Both the position numbers and the translations under genes were made by a program. Shown in pieces: positions 37,809 through 45,952 of a DNA stretch of 64,000 bases. Positions within the stretch are counted from its first letter, which is position 1, and each line of letters begins with the position of its first letter. Under the pieces are notes generated by a model, which saw only the letters and a program-made list of their open reading frames with translations, was not told where the DNA came from and did not search any database. Source of the DNA: Verrucomicrobiota bacterium (lineage in GTDB: Bacteria > Verrucomicrobiota > Verrucomicrobiia > Limisphaerales > UBA1096); NCBI GenBank assembly GCA_030749225.1, contig JASMKO010000028.1:1-64000 (forward strand). Direction: 5' to 3'.

Positions 37809-38442
37809 TGCGGGTCACCTTGCCATCGGCGAGGCAGAAGTGGCAGCCGGCGAGGCGCCTCGCCTCGCTGGGGCTGTGGGTGATATGCAGGATCGTCACG
37901 CCTGTTTCCTGGTGCACACGCTCAAGCAGCCGGCACATCTCCCCGTACAGTTCCTCGTCGAGCGCGGCTAGTGGCTCGTCAAGACAGAGCACCGACGGCC
38001 GGTGTGCCAAGGCACGGCCCAGCGCAACCCGCTGCGCTTCACCGCCACTGAGCCTGTCCGGCATGCGGTCGAGCAAATCGGCCAGGCCAAGCAACTCTGC
38101 CAATTCTCCCACGCGATCAGCAATAGCCGCTTGGCCAAGCGATCGCAGCACAAGCGCGAAGGCCAACTGCTCGCGAACCGGTAGGGTCGGGAACAACGCC
38201 CGATCCTGCGGCACGTAGCCGACCCCGCGCTCGGCCGGCGGTAATGTCGTTACATCTCGATCGCCCAAAATAATTTTTCCACTCTCGATGTTTCTTAACC
38301 CACAAACAGCCTCAAGCAGTGTCGTTTTGCCGCAGCCACTGCGCCCCATTAGCACACCATACTCGCTGGCGGACAACTCAAGGCCGACGTCGCACAACTC
38401 AAAGTCGCCCTGTCGCAGAGTGATTTTGTCGAGGGCGATCAT
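37801..38442 (-). CDS. modC: Molybdate ABC transporter ATP-binding protein
   Basis: From the ATG at 38442 (MIALDKITLRQGDFEL) this is a 213-aa ABC ATPase with Walker A (GRSGCGKTT), Q-loop (YVPQDRALFP), signature LSGGEAQRVALGRAL, Walker B (VLCLDEPLAALD) and H-loop (LHITHSPSEA). It is shorter than E. coli ModC (about 350 aa) because the C-terminal TOBE/MOP molybdate-sensing domain is absent. Its ATG overlaps the modB TGA (ATGA). Substrate is inferred from ModA and ModB neighbours; tungstate is possible. Confidence 0.88.
   Translation of the reverse strand: MIALDKITLRQGDFELCDVGLELSASEYGVLMGRSGCGKTTLLEAVCGLRNIESGKIILGDRDVTTLPPAERGVGYVPQDRALFPTLPVREQLAFALVLRSLGQAAIADRVGELAELLGLADLLDRMPDRLSGGEAQRVALGRALAHRPSVLCLDEPLAALDEELYGEMCRLLERVHQETGVTILHITHSPSEARRLAGCHFCLADGKVTRNE
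38128..38141. repeat. Dispersed palindrome, 14-bp copy in modC
   Basis: CGCTTGGCCAAGCG is read on the minus strand as SLGQAA in the helical domain of ModC. It is the first perfect core to the right of a gap of about 8.7 kb. Confidence 0.85.
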
Positions 38443-39707
38443 GCGAAGATCCGTTTCATGCCCAGCGTTCGGGCAATGAGGAACACCACGACCGCAGCGG
38501 CAATCATGATGAGCGAAACCGCCAGCATCCCCTCGGTGCGCCCAGCTTGCAGCTCGAGAAAGGCGCTCGTCGGGAGCACTTCGGTTTTCTGCCGCGTAGC
38601 CCCTGCGAAAACGAGAATCGGGCCGAACTCGCCCAGCGCCCGCGCCCACGCCAGCGTCCCGGCGGCCAGCAGCCCGCCCTTGGCCTGCGGCATGATGATC
38701 CTCCAAAACGCCTGCCGCCGGTTGCAGCCCAGCGTGAGCGCCACCTGCTCGAAGCGTTGCGGGATCTGGTCAAATGTCACGCGCATCGTCCGCACCGCAA
38801 ACGCGCAAGCGACCATGAACTGCGCAAGCACTACAGCTGGCCACTTGTACACGACCGCGTCGCTGAGCCACTCCGGCATATAGCGGAAAAGGATCAGCAG
38901 GCTCAGGCCAACGACCAACGGCGGCAGAACGATCGGGATGTCGAGCAGCGTGTCGATGACCGGCTTGCCACGGAACTCGAACCGGCTCATCACGTAGCCG
39001 ATCGGCACCGCCACCCAAAGTGACAACAGCGTCGTTAGTGTGCAACTGACGAGACTCAGCTTGATGGAAAAACGTATGTCGCGGCTCCGCAGCGCCTGCA
39101 CGAGTGGGTTGGGCCGGGAGAGTGACAGCGAGCCGACCGCCGCCGTGCCGGCCGCTACCGCAAAGGACAACTGGTTCGTCGTCGTGTGGGTGATTTCGTG
39201 AACGCCGTTCCAACCCGGCGCATCCGCCCCGCTGACGCGGAGGAACTCGCCCCATAACTGGCCGTGCACCACGTCGGTCGTCACGGTTGCAACGTCGTTG
39301 CTCAAGACAATGCCGCGCACGCGCGCCTCCGGCCGCAACGAAGCCGTGATCGGAGCGGCCTGTTCCTGAGCCCGCGGAAGTAGAGTGACCGTGCCACCAT
39401 CCGCCCGAAACGAACCGTCACGCGTAAGGGTCTGATTACCCGCCCTCAACCCAGCCTCGTTTTCACCCCTGCGAAAAAAATAGCGCCGGCCGGGCTCGAC
39501 CGCCACGGTGGTCTCCCCACCGGTGTACCGGCCCTGTTGCAACCGTTCCGGGCCGAGCACTGGTCGGTCGCCGTAATTGAGGTATACCAGATCGGCCAAG
39601 ACCATCGCCGCAATGATCAGTAGGTAGCTCCCGCCCAGCACGGCGAGGCCGAGGAGGAACGGCTTGTCGGAGGCGATGCGGTGGCTGTTTGGCGACGTGC
39701 CGCTCAT
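38439..39707 (-). CDS. modB: Molybdate ABC transporter permease with large extracytoplasmic insertion
   Basis: From the ATG at 39707, which overlaps the modA TGA, this is 422 aa, nearly twice the usual ModB (about 225 aa). A first helix (about 20-42, LLGLAVLGGSYLLIIAAMVLADLVYLNY) is followed by some 160 mostly soluble residues before the standard permease core, which begins near 212 (RDIRFSIKLSLVSCTLTTLLSLWVAVPIGY). The ABC-permease EAA-type loop is QVALTLGCNRRQAFWRIIMPQAKGGLLAAGTLAWARALGEFGPILVFAG. The inserted part has no family I recognise; it could contact the double-domain ModA. Confidence 0.85.
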   Translation of the reverse strand: MSGTSPNSHRIASDKPFLLGLAVLGGSYLLIIAAMVLADLVYLNYGDRPVLGPERLQQGRYTGGETTVAVEPGRRYFFRRGENEAGLRAGNQTLTRDGSFRADGGTVTLLPRAQEQAAPITASLRPEARVRGIVLSNDVATVTTDVVHGQLWGEFLRVSGADAPGWNGVHEITHTTTNQLSFAVAAGTAAVGSLSLSRPNPLVQALRSRDIRFSIKLSLVSCTLTTLLSLWVAVPIGYVMSRFEFRGKPVIDTLLDIPIVLPPLVVGLSLLILFRYMPEWLSDAVVYKWPAVVLAQFMVACAFAVRTMRVTFDQIPQRFEQVALTLGCNRRQAFWRIIMPQAKGGLLAAGTLAWARALGEFGPILVFAGATRQKTEVLPTSAFLELQAGRTEGMLAVSLIMIAAAVVVFLIARTLGMKRIFA

Positions 39708-41245
39708 TGGGCGCCGGCCTCCCAACTGAAGCCGAGCTGCTCGAACCGCTGACGCGATGCGGCCGACGTGAGTCGCGCCATAAGCCGCTCGGCCAAGCGC
39801 GGATACGGCGTGGTCTTGCGTACTGCAACATTCTGCAGGGCCAAGGCGCGCGCTGGCTGCAAAGGCACGGCACCGAAACGGTCCTTCAGGTGCTGGATGT
39901 TTGCCTCGTACACCAGCACCACGTCGAGCTTGCCTCCGGCCTCCATGGTCTGGATGAGCGTATGCGCGGTGTCCGCCATCATCACGATGTTCGGCTCGAT
40001 AGCGTCAAACCGCCCGGTCTCCCGGCACAGCTCGTGACTGAGAGCGCCCAGCGCACTCGCCCTCGGGTCGGTGGTGCCAACCCGCAGGCCGCGCTTGGCC
40101 AAGCCGGCAAGCGAGCGGATGCCGTGCGGGTTGCCCTTGGCCACGAGCATCACGATGCGCGTGCTCGACACCTTGAGGTCGGGGCCGAACGGGTGGTTCA
40201 TCTTCGCCTGCGCCATGTCGAGGTACGTCGCATCGCATGTCATAAAAATGTCCGGCACACCCTGCTGACTGGCCTGCATCTTGCCAACCAGCGTGCCGCA
40301 GCCGGCGTAGACGACGTCGATCTCCACCCCCTCACGCTGCTGAAACTCGTGGAAGGTCTGCTCCACCGCCTCGCGGTTCACTCCCCCACAGTCGATACGC
40401 AGTCGAGGCGTGTCTGCCCACGTGTCACCGGGAATCGGCACGTAGTGGTGCCGGGCAAACACCGCCCCACCCCGGGTCGGCGCGGCAAGATAGCGGGCAA
40501 ACTTCAGCGCCAACGCCGGCCGCGCAGTTGTCGCCGTGACCGCCACGGAAATGTCCGCCTGGCTCGCCGCCAGCTCCGGCAGTTCGACCACCTGCAGCCC
40601 GAACTGCCGCGCGACCGAGTCCCACACGAATGCCGCCTGCGTGCCAACGTTTTCCTTCACCGCCAGCGCGGCCTCAGTCACGGTCGGAAACGAGGCCGCC
40701 TTGGCCTCGTCCACCGCCGCCCAGTGGCCGGAGCGCTCCAGCATTTTCTTTGTCTTCTTGCCGACACCAGCCAACGGATCGCAGATCACCAATGAAAGTT
40801 TTTGCGCCAGCACCTCGTCGCAGTTGGCCGGAGTCAGGCCGCTGCCCGGCTTAACGCCGAGCACCACCTTCCACTTGGCCACGCGCAACGACTCGGCGGT
40901 GAGTCCGTCGGCGCGCGCACGCTCGGCGTAGACATAGTCCGCCGGAACGTAGACATCCGCCCGTGGCACTCCGCCCTCCTTGTCAATCTTGAGCTTGTTC
41001 GCCAACACACCGCTGCTGGCGTACTCGAGCGACACCGTGACGCCGGTTTCCTTCTCAAACTTCCCGGCTGCCTCCTCGACCGCCTTCTTGACGCCGGTCG
41101 CGCAGTAGACAACCAGCGCCTGCCCGCCGCCGCCGGGATCGCGGTTAAGGAAAAACACCAACCCAACCACGACACCCAGGGTCAGCACCAGCAACCCTGC
41201 GCCGGCCCGGCCGCCCCGGCCATATTGATACTCCGAATTGCCCAT
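39704..41245 (-). CDS. modA: Membrane-anchored molybdate-binding protein with two ModA domains
   Basis: From the ATG at 41245 (MGNSEYQYGRGG) this is 513 aa with one N-terminal helix (about 16-36, no lipobox). Two consecutive periplasmic-binding domains follow. The first spans about 42-270 (LVVYCATGVKKAVEEAAGKFEKETGVTVSLEYASSGVLANKL); the second about 280-513 (LRIDCGGVNREAVEQTFHEFQQREGVEIDVVYAGCGTLVGKMQA). Both carry the ModA-like pattern of an early beta-strand, a helix with a charged EF.. motif and an [AG]xSGxLxxK/GCGTLVGKM ligand loop. The usual ModA has one domain of about 230 aa. The internal duplication is old, since the halves differ widely. It is the first gene of the modABC-moeB-like operon. 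Confidence 0.85.
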   Translation of the reverse strand: MGNSEYQYGRGGRAGAGLLVLTLGVVVGLVFFLNRDPGGGGQALVVYCATGVKKAVEEAAGKFEKETGVTVSLEYASSGVLANKLKIDKEGGVPRADVYVPADYVYAERARADGLTAESLRVAKWKVVLGVKPGSGLTPANCDEVLAQKLSLVICDPLAGVGKKTKKMLERSGHWAAVDEAKAASFPTVTEAALAVKENVGTQAAFVWDSVARQFGLQVVELPELAASQADISVAVTATTARPALALKFARYLAAPTRGGAVFARHHYVPIPGDTWADTPRLRIDCGGVNREAVEQTFHEFQQREGVEIDVVYAGCGTLVGKMQASQQGVPDIFMTCDATYLDMAQAKMNHPFGPDLKVSSTRIVMLVAKGNPHGIRSLAGLAKRGLRVGTTDPRASALGALSHELCRETGRFDAIEPNIVMMADTAHTLIQTMEAGGKLDVVLVYEANIQHLKDRFGAVPLQPARALALQNVAVRKTTPYPRLAERLMARLTSAASRQRFEQLGFSWEAGAQ

Positions 41246-41346
41246 CGTTTCGTGTTCGCGGCGGCAGACCATGCCGACAGCCGCAGCTTGAAACAAGTTT
41301 GCATAAAGACTTGCTCGCCACCGACACCTGACGATCATTCGCCCCC

Positions 41347-42162
41347 ATGCCAAGCCGGGCAGACATTTCCATCCTTCAGATCGACGCTTTTGCCGCCGAG
41401 CCATTCACCGGCAACCCAGCCGCCGTCTGTCTGCCCGCCACCGAGCCGCCGACCGGATGGATGCAGCAGGTCGCCTCCGAGATGAACCTGTCCGAGACGG
41501 CGTTCGCCTGGCCCAGCGGCGACGGGCACAGGCTGCGTTGGTTTACGCCGGTCGCCGAGGTCGACCTGTGCGGCCACGCCACCCTCGCCACCGCCCACGC
41601 TCTCTGGGAAAGCGGCCGCTTGGCCAAGGGCGAACAGGCGGTGTTCGAAACCCAAAGTGGCAAACTCACTGCCAGCCAAGCGGGCGACGCCATCCAGCTG
41701 GATTTCCCGGCCGAACCGGCCGAGGCCTGCGTTGACGATGTCTTGGAGCAGGCGATCGGCACCGAAGTCATATGGTGCGGTAAAAACCGGATGGACTTCA
41801 TGGTGCAACTCCCAAGCGCTAATGCAGTGCGCCGTTGCAGACCGGATCTTCCGCGCTTGGCCAAGCTGGAGACGCGCGGGATTATCATCACGGCCGAGGC
41901 CGATGACGACCGGACCGATTTCATCTCGCGCTTCTTCTGCCCCACGCTGGGCATCAACGAGGATCCGGTGACCGGCTCGGCGCACTGCTGCCTCACGCCA
42001 TTCTGGGCGGAACGGCTTGGTCGTAACACGCTTGTCGGCTTTCAGGCCTCCAAGCGCGGCGGCTTCGTGCGGTGCACGCTGACCGGGGATCGCGTTCTGC
42101 TCGGTGGCCAGGCTGTGACCATTTTCTCCGGCACGATGAACACGCCACCACCGGGAGCTTGA
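41347..42162 (+). CDS. PhzF-family isomerase/epimerase-like protein
   Basis: This 271-aa protein begins ISILQIDAFAAEPFTGNPAAVCLP and has the conserved acidic residue in NLSETAFAW, the VDLCGHATLATAHAL motif, and DPVTGSAHCCLTPFWAERL near the C-terminus, all typical of the PhzF fold related to diaminopimelate epimerase. PhzF makes phenazines, but most family members have other, unknown substrates, and no phenazine genes are present. The gene is divergent from modA, 101 bp apart. It contains two palindrome copies read as LAK(G/L). Confidence 0.9.
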   Translation: MPSRADISILQIDAFAAEPFTGNPAAVCLPATEPPTGWMQQVASEMNLSETAFAWPSGDGHRLRWFTPVAEVDLCGHATLATAHALWESGRLAKGEQAVFETQSGKLTASQAGDAIQLDFPAEPAEACVDDVLEQAIGTEVIWCGKNRMDFMVQLPSANAVRRCRPDLPRLAKLETRGIIITAEADDDRTDFISRFFCPTLGINEDPVTGSAHCCLTPFWAERLGRNTLVGFQASKRGGFVRCTLTGDRVLLGGQAVTIFSGTMNTPPPGA

Positions 42163-42199
42163 CCCGCCACCGGCCAAGGCTTCACGTTGGCCGCCGCTG

Positions 42200-43540
42200 A
42201 TGGGAATCGACACCCAGCTTTCCCCCGAGCAAACCGCGCAGCACGTCCGGCAAAGCCTGCCCGACGGCGGGCTCTTCGCTGGGCACCAGTGGCGCATCGC
42301 CACCCGGCCATTCCCGCTCGACAAAAAAACCGTTCGCCAACTCGAGCAACTGGGCCGCCTGCTGCTCAAGTTTTACCAAGCCGCCAACACGATTTACCAC
42401 TGGAGCGCCGAGGGGCGGCTCCCCACTTGGCCAAGCGCCTGGCTTGATCGCGGCAAGCCCCAGTCGATCATCGACCTCCAGCGCAGCAAAGCGTTTCGTG
42501 CCGAGCTTCCGCGTGTCATCCGGCCCGACATTTTGCTGACCGAAGACGGCCTCCAAATCACCGAGTTGGACAGCGTCCCCGGCGGCATTGGCCTCACCGC
42601 CTGGCTCAACCGCACCTACGCCGGTGCCTGTGCCGAAGTGGTCGGCGGCGCGACCGGCATGCTTGAAGGTTTCACCGGCATCTTCGGCGATGCGGCTAAC
42701 GTGCGCCTCATCGTCTCCGACGAGTCGACCACGTATCGGCCGGAAATGGAGTGGCTCGTGGCGCAGCTCGGCCACGGCTTCAGCGTCCACGGGCAGAATG
42801 AGGCCAGCTTCGCCGACGGCGACGCGGTGTACCGATTTTTTGAACTGTTCGACCTGCTGAACATTCCCGCCGCCAAGCCGCTGTTCGACGCAGCTGCCAC
42901 CAAGCGCATCCGCGTGACGCCCCCACCCAAGGCGTTCCTCGAGGAGAAAATGCTTTTCGCGCTGTTCCACAATCGCAACCTCGCCGACGCATGGCGGCAA
43001 CTGCTCGGCGAACGATTCCAGCGCACGCTCAAGGCACTCCTTCCGCAAACGTGGGTGATCGATCCCGCGCCGCTACCGCCGCACGCCGCCCTGCCCGGCC
43101 TGGATCTCACCGACTGGAAACAACTCAAGGAACTCTCGCAAAAAGAACGCAGCTTAATCCTGAAAATCTCCGGCTTCTCCGAACAAGCCTGGGGGGCGCG
43201 GGGTGTCTGGCTCGGCAGCGACCTGCGAAGCGACGAATGGGCGGCAGCGGTCGACCAGGCCATTACCAGCTTTGAAAAGTCACCACGAATACTCCAGCGG
43301 TACCACCACCCTGCCCGCGTCGAGGCCGAATGGTTCGACTTCGAACTTGGTCAAGCGAAGCCGATGCAGGGCCGCGTTCGCCTCTGCCCCTACTACTTCG
43401 TCCACGGTGAATTTGACACCGCCAAGGCGACTCTCGGCGGTGTGCTAGCCACAATCTGTCCCGCCGACAAAAAAATCATCCACGGCATGAGCGATGCCAT
43501 CCTCTCCCCATGCGCGCTTGACCAAACGCATTCTCAATGA
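42200..43540 (+). CDS. Unrecognised protein, possibly ATP-grasp-like
   Basis: This 446-aa soluble protein does not match a family I can name. Near residues 115-140 it has LTEDGLQITELDSVPGGIGLTAWLN, and near 315-380 it has LKISGFSEQAWGARGVWLGSDLRSDEWAAAV and RILQRYHHPARVEAEWFDFE. The last part resembles the lysine, glycine-loop and acidic strands of an ATP-grasp fold, as in glutathionylspermidine synthase-type ligases, but I cannot establish it. It has no signal peptide or helices. It starts 37 bp after PhzF and could be co-transcribed with it. The dispersed palindrome is read as TWPSAW. Confidence 0.6.
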   Translation: MGIDTQLSPEQTAQHVRQSLPDGGLFAGHQWRIATRPFPLDKKTVRQLEQLGRLLLKFYQAANTIYHWSAEGRLPTWPSAWLDRGKPQSIIDLQRSKAFRAELPRVIRPDILLTEDGLQITELDSVPGGIGLTAWLNRTYAGACAEVVGGATGMLEGFTGIFGDAANVRLIVSDESTTYRPEMEWLVAQLGHGFSVHGQNEASFADGDAVYRFFELFDLLNIPAAKPLFDAAATKRIRVTPPPKAFLEEKMLFALFHNRNLADAWRQLLGERFQRTLKALLPQTWVIDPAPLPPHAALPGLDLTDWKQLKELSQKERSLILKISGFSEQAWGARGVWLGSDLRSDEWAAAVDQAITSFEKSPRILQRYHHPARVEAEWFDFELGQAKPMQGRVRLCPYYFVHGEFDTAKATLGGVLATICPADKKIIHGMSDAILSPCALDQTHSQ

Positions 43541-43609
43541 AGCTTAAAAAGATTGATTCCGAGTTGGCCGCTTGACAAGCGGCACGACCAAGCGAACCTT
43601 TTGCACGTA

Positions 43610-43906
43610 ATGAAATCGGTTTTCAACTTTGTCGTTTTGCTATTCACCTGCCTGCTCATCGCCGGGTGCGCCACCTCTGACCGTCAACTGCGCAAGCTCG
43701 AGTCCGCCTACCAGGCGCACCTTGGAGAATATGCCGCCGAACTCAAGAGCGGCGAGATCACCAAAGCCGAACACGACAAAAAAGTCACTCAGCTCAATGC
43801 CCGCTACGGCCGTCGGCGTGCCATGATGGAGCGGGACATTTACGGCAGCGGCATCAAGTCACCGAGTCGCCGCTCCACAATCGGCCGGGGCGGCCGCCGC
43901 TACTGA
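43610..43906 (+). CDS. Small lipoprotein
   Basis: The start at 43610 (MKSVFNFVVLLFTCLLIAGCATS) gives a lipoprotein signal peptide with lipobox LIAGC and a mature part of about 79 aa. The mature part is a charged helix (LRKLESAYQAHLGEYAAELKSGEITKAEHDKKVTQLNARYGRR), followed by a basic Gly/Arg-rich tail. The track start at 43553 would add 19 residues before the signal. Function unknown; probable outer-membrane lipid anchor. Confidence 0.75.
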   Translation: MKSVFNFVVLLFTCLLIAGCATSDRQLRKLESAYQAHLGEYAAELKSGEITKAEHDKKVTQLNARYGRRRAMMERDIYGSGIKSPSRRSTIGRGGRRY

Positions 43907-43930
43907 GTTGCTTCCGCGCTTTACCGATCT

Positions 43931-45355
43931 ATGCTGCTGGGTATGAATCGCTTTCGGCATCTCCTTGCTTCCCTGGCGCTTGGCTTGATTTCCAGCACAA
44001 CCCAAGCGGCAGACAAACCCAACATCATCCTCATCATGTGCGATGATCTCGGATGGGGGGATGTTGCCTTCAATGGCAACAAGATCATCCGAACGCCGCA
44101 CCTGGATGCGATGGCCAAGGCAGGGATGAAGTTCAACCGGTTTTATGCGGCAGCACCGGTTTGCAGCCCCACACGCGGCAGCTGCATCACCGGCCGGCAC
44201 CCGTACCGCTACGGCATTCCGTTCGCGAATAGCGGCCACATGAAACCGGAGGAGTTGGCGCTGGCCGAGCTGCTGAAAAAACAGGGCTACACCACCGGCC
44301 ACTTCGGCAAGTGGCATCTTGGCACACTGACGAAAACGGTAAAGGACGCCAACCGGGGCGGCCCACGCGGCGCGAAGCACTTTTCGCCACCGCAGATGAA
44401 TGGATTCGACGTCTGCTTTTCGACCGAGTCTAAGGTGCCTACGTGGGATCCGCTGTTCAGGCCAAAGGGTAACAACTCCCGCAAGTGGTGGGACGCCGTC
44501 TCCGACGCCGGCGAAGCCAAGCCGTACGGCACAGCCTACTGGAACGAGCGCGGCGAGAGTGTCACCGAGAACACCCGCGGCGATAATTCGCGTGTCATCA
44601 TGGACCGCGCGATTCCGTTCATCCGCGGCGCGGCCAGGCGTGAGCAGCCGTTCTTCGGCGTCGTATGGTTTCACACGCCGCACCTGCCGGTAGTCGCCGG
44701 GCCAAGGCACGCGACGATGTACGCCGCACACCCGAAATACGCGCAGCATTACTACGGCTGCATCACCGCGATGGACGAGCAGGTGGGGCGGTTGCGGGCG
44801 GAGCTGCGAGTGCTTGGGGTTGCTGATGACACGCTGTTGTTTTTCTGCAGTGACAACGGCCCAGAGGGCCAAGCCGGCAAAGCTCCTGGGAGCGCCGGGC
44901 ACCTCAGCGGTCGCAAGCGATCTCTGCTCGAGGGTGGCATCCGTGTGCCAGGCATCGTCGAGTGGCCGGGGCGCGTGCAGGCCGGGCGCTCGACAGACAT
45001 CCCGTGCGTCACCAGCGACTATCTGCCAACCGTCCTCGACCTTGTCGGTGCCAAGCCGGTCAGCGACCGGCCAATCGACGGCATCAGCCTCGTACCGCTG
45101 CTTGACGGCAACTTGGCCAAGCGGGGCCAAGCGATCGGCTTCGAGTCGAAGGGACAACTCGCCTGGATGGAGGACCGTTATAAACTTTACCGCAAAGACA
45201 ACGCGACTGAATTCAAGCTGTTCGATCTCGTTGCTGATCCATCCGAGAAAACCGACTTGGCCAAACGCAAGCCCGACTTGGCCAAACGCTTGGCCACGGA
45301 ACTGGCCACTTGGCGCGCCTCCTGCCGGGCCAGCGCCACCGGGGAGGATTATTGA
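43931..45355 (+). CDS. Secreted formylglycine-dependent sulfatase
   Basis: This 474-aa type I sulfatase has a signal peptide, then metal-binding DD (IILIMCDDLGWGDV), the formylglycine site CSPTRGSCITGRHPYRYG (Cys to be oxidised), HFGKWHLG, and SDNGPEGQ. It should remove sulfate esters from an extracellular substrate, likely a sulfated polysaccharide, as in marine Planctomycetes and Verrucomicrobia. The C-terminus contains DLAKRKPDLAKRLATEL, in which two exact 16-bp copies of a palindrome-derived unit occur in tandem (45253-45289). It needs a sulfatase-maturing enzyme, which is not in the window. Confidence 0.92.
   Translation: MLLGMNRFRHLLASLALGLISSTTQAADKPNIILIMCDDLGWGDVAFNGNKIIRTPHLDAMAKAGMKFNRFYAAAPVCSPTRGSCITGRHPYRYGIPFANSGHMKPEELALAELLKKQGYTTGHFGKWHLGTLTKTVKDANRGGPRGAKHFSPPQMNGFDVCFSTESKVPTWDPLFRPKGNNSRKWWDAVSDAGEAKPYGTAYWNERGESVTENTRGDNSRVIMDRAIPFIRGAARREQPFFGVVWFHTPHLPVVAGPRHATMYAAHPKYAQHYYGCITAMDEQVGRLRAELRVLGVADDTLLFFCSDNGPEGQAGKAPGSAGHLSGRKRSLLEGGIRVPGIVEWPGRVQAGRSTDIPCVTSDYLPTVLDLVGAKPVSDRPIDGISLVPLLDGNLAKRGQAIGFESKGQLAWMEDRYKLYRKDNATEFKLFDLVADPSEKTDLAKRKPDLAKRLATELATWRASCRASATGEDY
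45253..45289 (+). repeat. Tandem 21-bp period repeat derived from the dispersed palindrome
   Basis: CGACTTGGCCAAACGC occurs exactly at 45253-45268 and again at 45274-45289, giving DLAKRKP followed by DLAKRLA. A half palindrome (cttggcc) follows directly. Confidence 0.8.
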
Positions 45356-45357
45356 CA

Positions 45358-45912
45358 GTGCGCCGGCGACGCCCCAAACGCTGCTGGCTGCGCTGGCTGC
45401 TGCTGTTGGCGGTGCTCGATGCCGTGGCGTTTTATTGGTGGTGGAGCAACCAGGCGGAACGGCGCTACAACGGCATCATTCGCGACGCGGCGACGGCGTT
45501 CGGTGTGGAGTACGCACTGATCAAGGCCGTCATCTGGCAGGAAAGCCGTTTCGATGAAAAGGCAGTTGGCAAGGCCGGCGAGATTGGGCTGATGCAGTTG
45601 ATGGAACTGGCGGCGTTCGAATGGGCCGACGACCACGGCGTGCGCGGCTTCGAACACATCCACGTTTACGACCCACGCACAAACATCCTCGCCGGCACCT
45701 ACTATCTCAAGACGCGGCTCTCCCGTTACCGGCGCACCGACGATCCCCTCCCGTACGTGCTGGCCGACTACAATGCCGGCCGCGCCCGGGTGGTCCGCTG
45801 GTCGAGCGAGGCCGCGCAAACCAACAGCACGGCCTTCCTTCAAAACATCGACTTCCCCTTGACCCGCCGTTACATCGACCAAGTGACCCAACGCCGCAAT
45901 CACTACCGATGA
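45358..45912 (+). CDS. Membrane-anchored lytic transglycosylase
   Basis: This SLT-type lytic transglycosylase cleaves peptidoglycan. An N-terminal anchor (about 10-28, WLRWLLLLAVLDAVAFYWWW) precedes the SLT domain with the catalytic Glu in VIWQESRFDEKAVG, GEIGLMQLM, and ADYNAGRARV. The length is 184 aa. The ORF track starts at 45310 inside the sulfatase. The strong ribosome-binding sequence GGGGAGG (45341-45347) points to GTG at 45358 (about 10 bases away) rather than TTG at 45352 (4 bases). The start lies 2 bp after the sulfatase stop, so the two are probably coupled. Confidence 0.85.
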   Translation: MRRRRPKRCWLRWLLLLAVLDAVAFYWWWSNQAERRYNGIIRDAATAFGVEYALIKAVIWQESRFDEKAVGKAGEIGLMQLMELAAFEWADDHGVRGFEHIHVYDPRTNILAGTYYLKTRLSRYRRTDDPLPYVLADYNAGRARVVRWSSEAAQTNSTAFLQNIDFPLTRRYIDQVTQRRNHYR

Positions 45913-45952
45913 ACCCGGTCAGCTTGCCGGCTTAACCAAACTTGGGTAAGCT

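Noticed and set aside
37801-38706. Longer modC frame starting at 38706
   Set aside because: The first 88 codons overlap modB in another frame; MIALDKITLRQGD at 38442 is a normal ABC ATPase start with ATGA overlap.
41335-43048. Minus-strand ORFs of 344 and 288 aa across PhzF and the following gene
   Set aside because: Both are shadows; the plus strand has PhzF motifs and consistent frame use.
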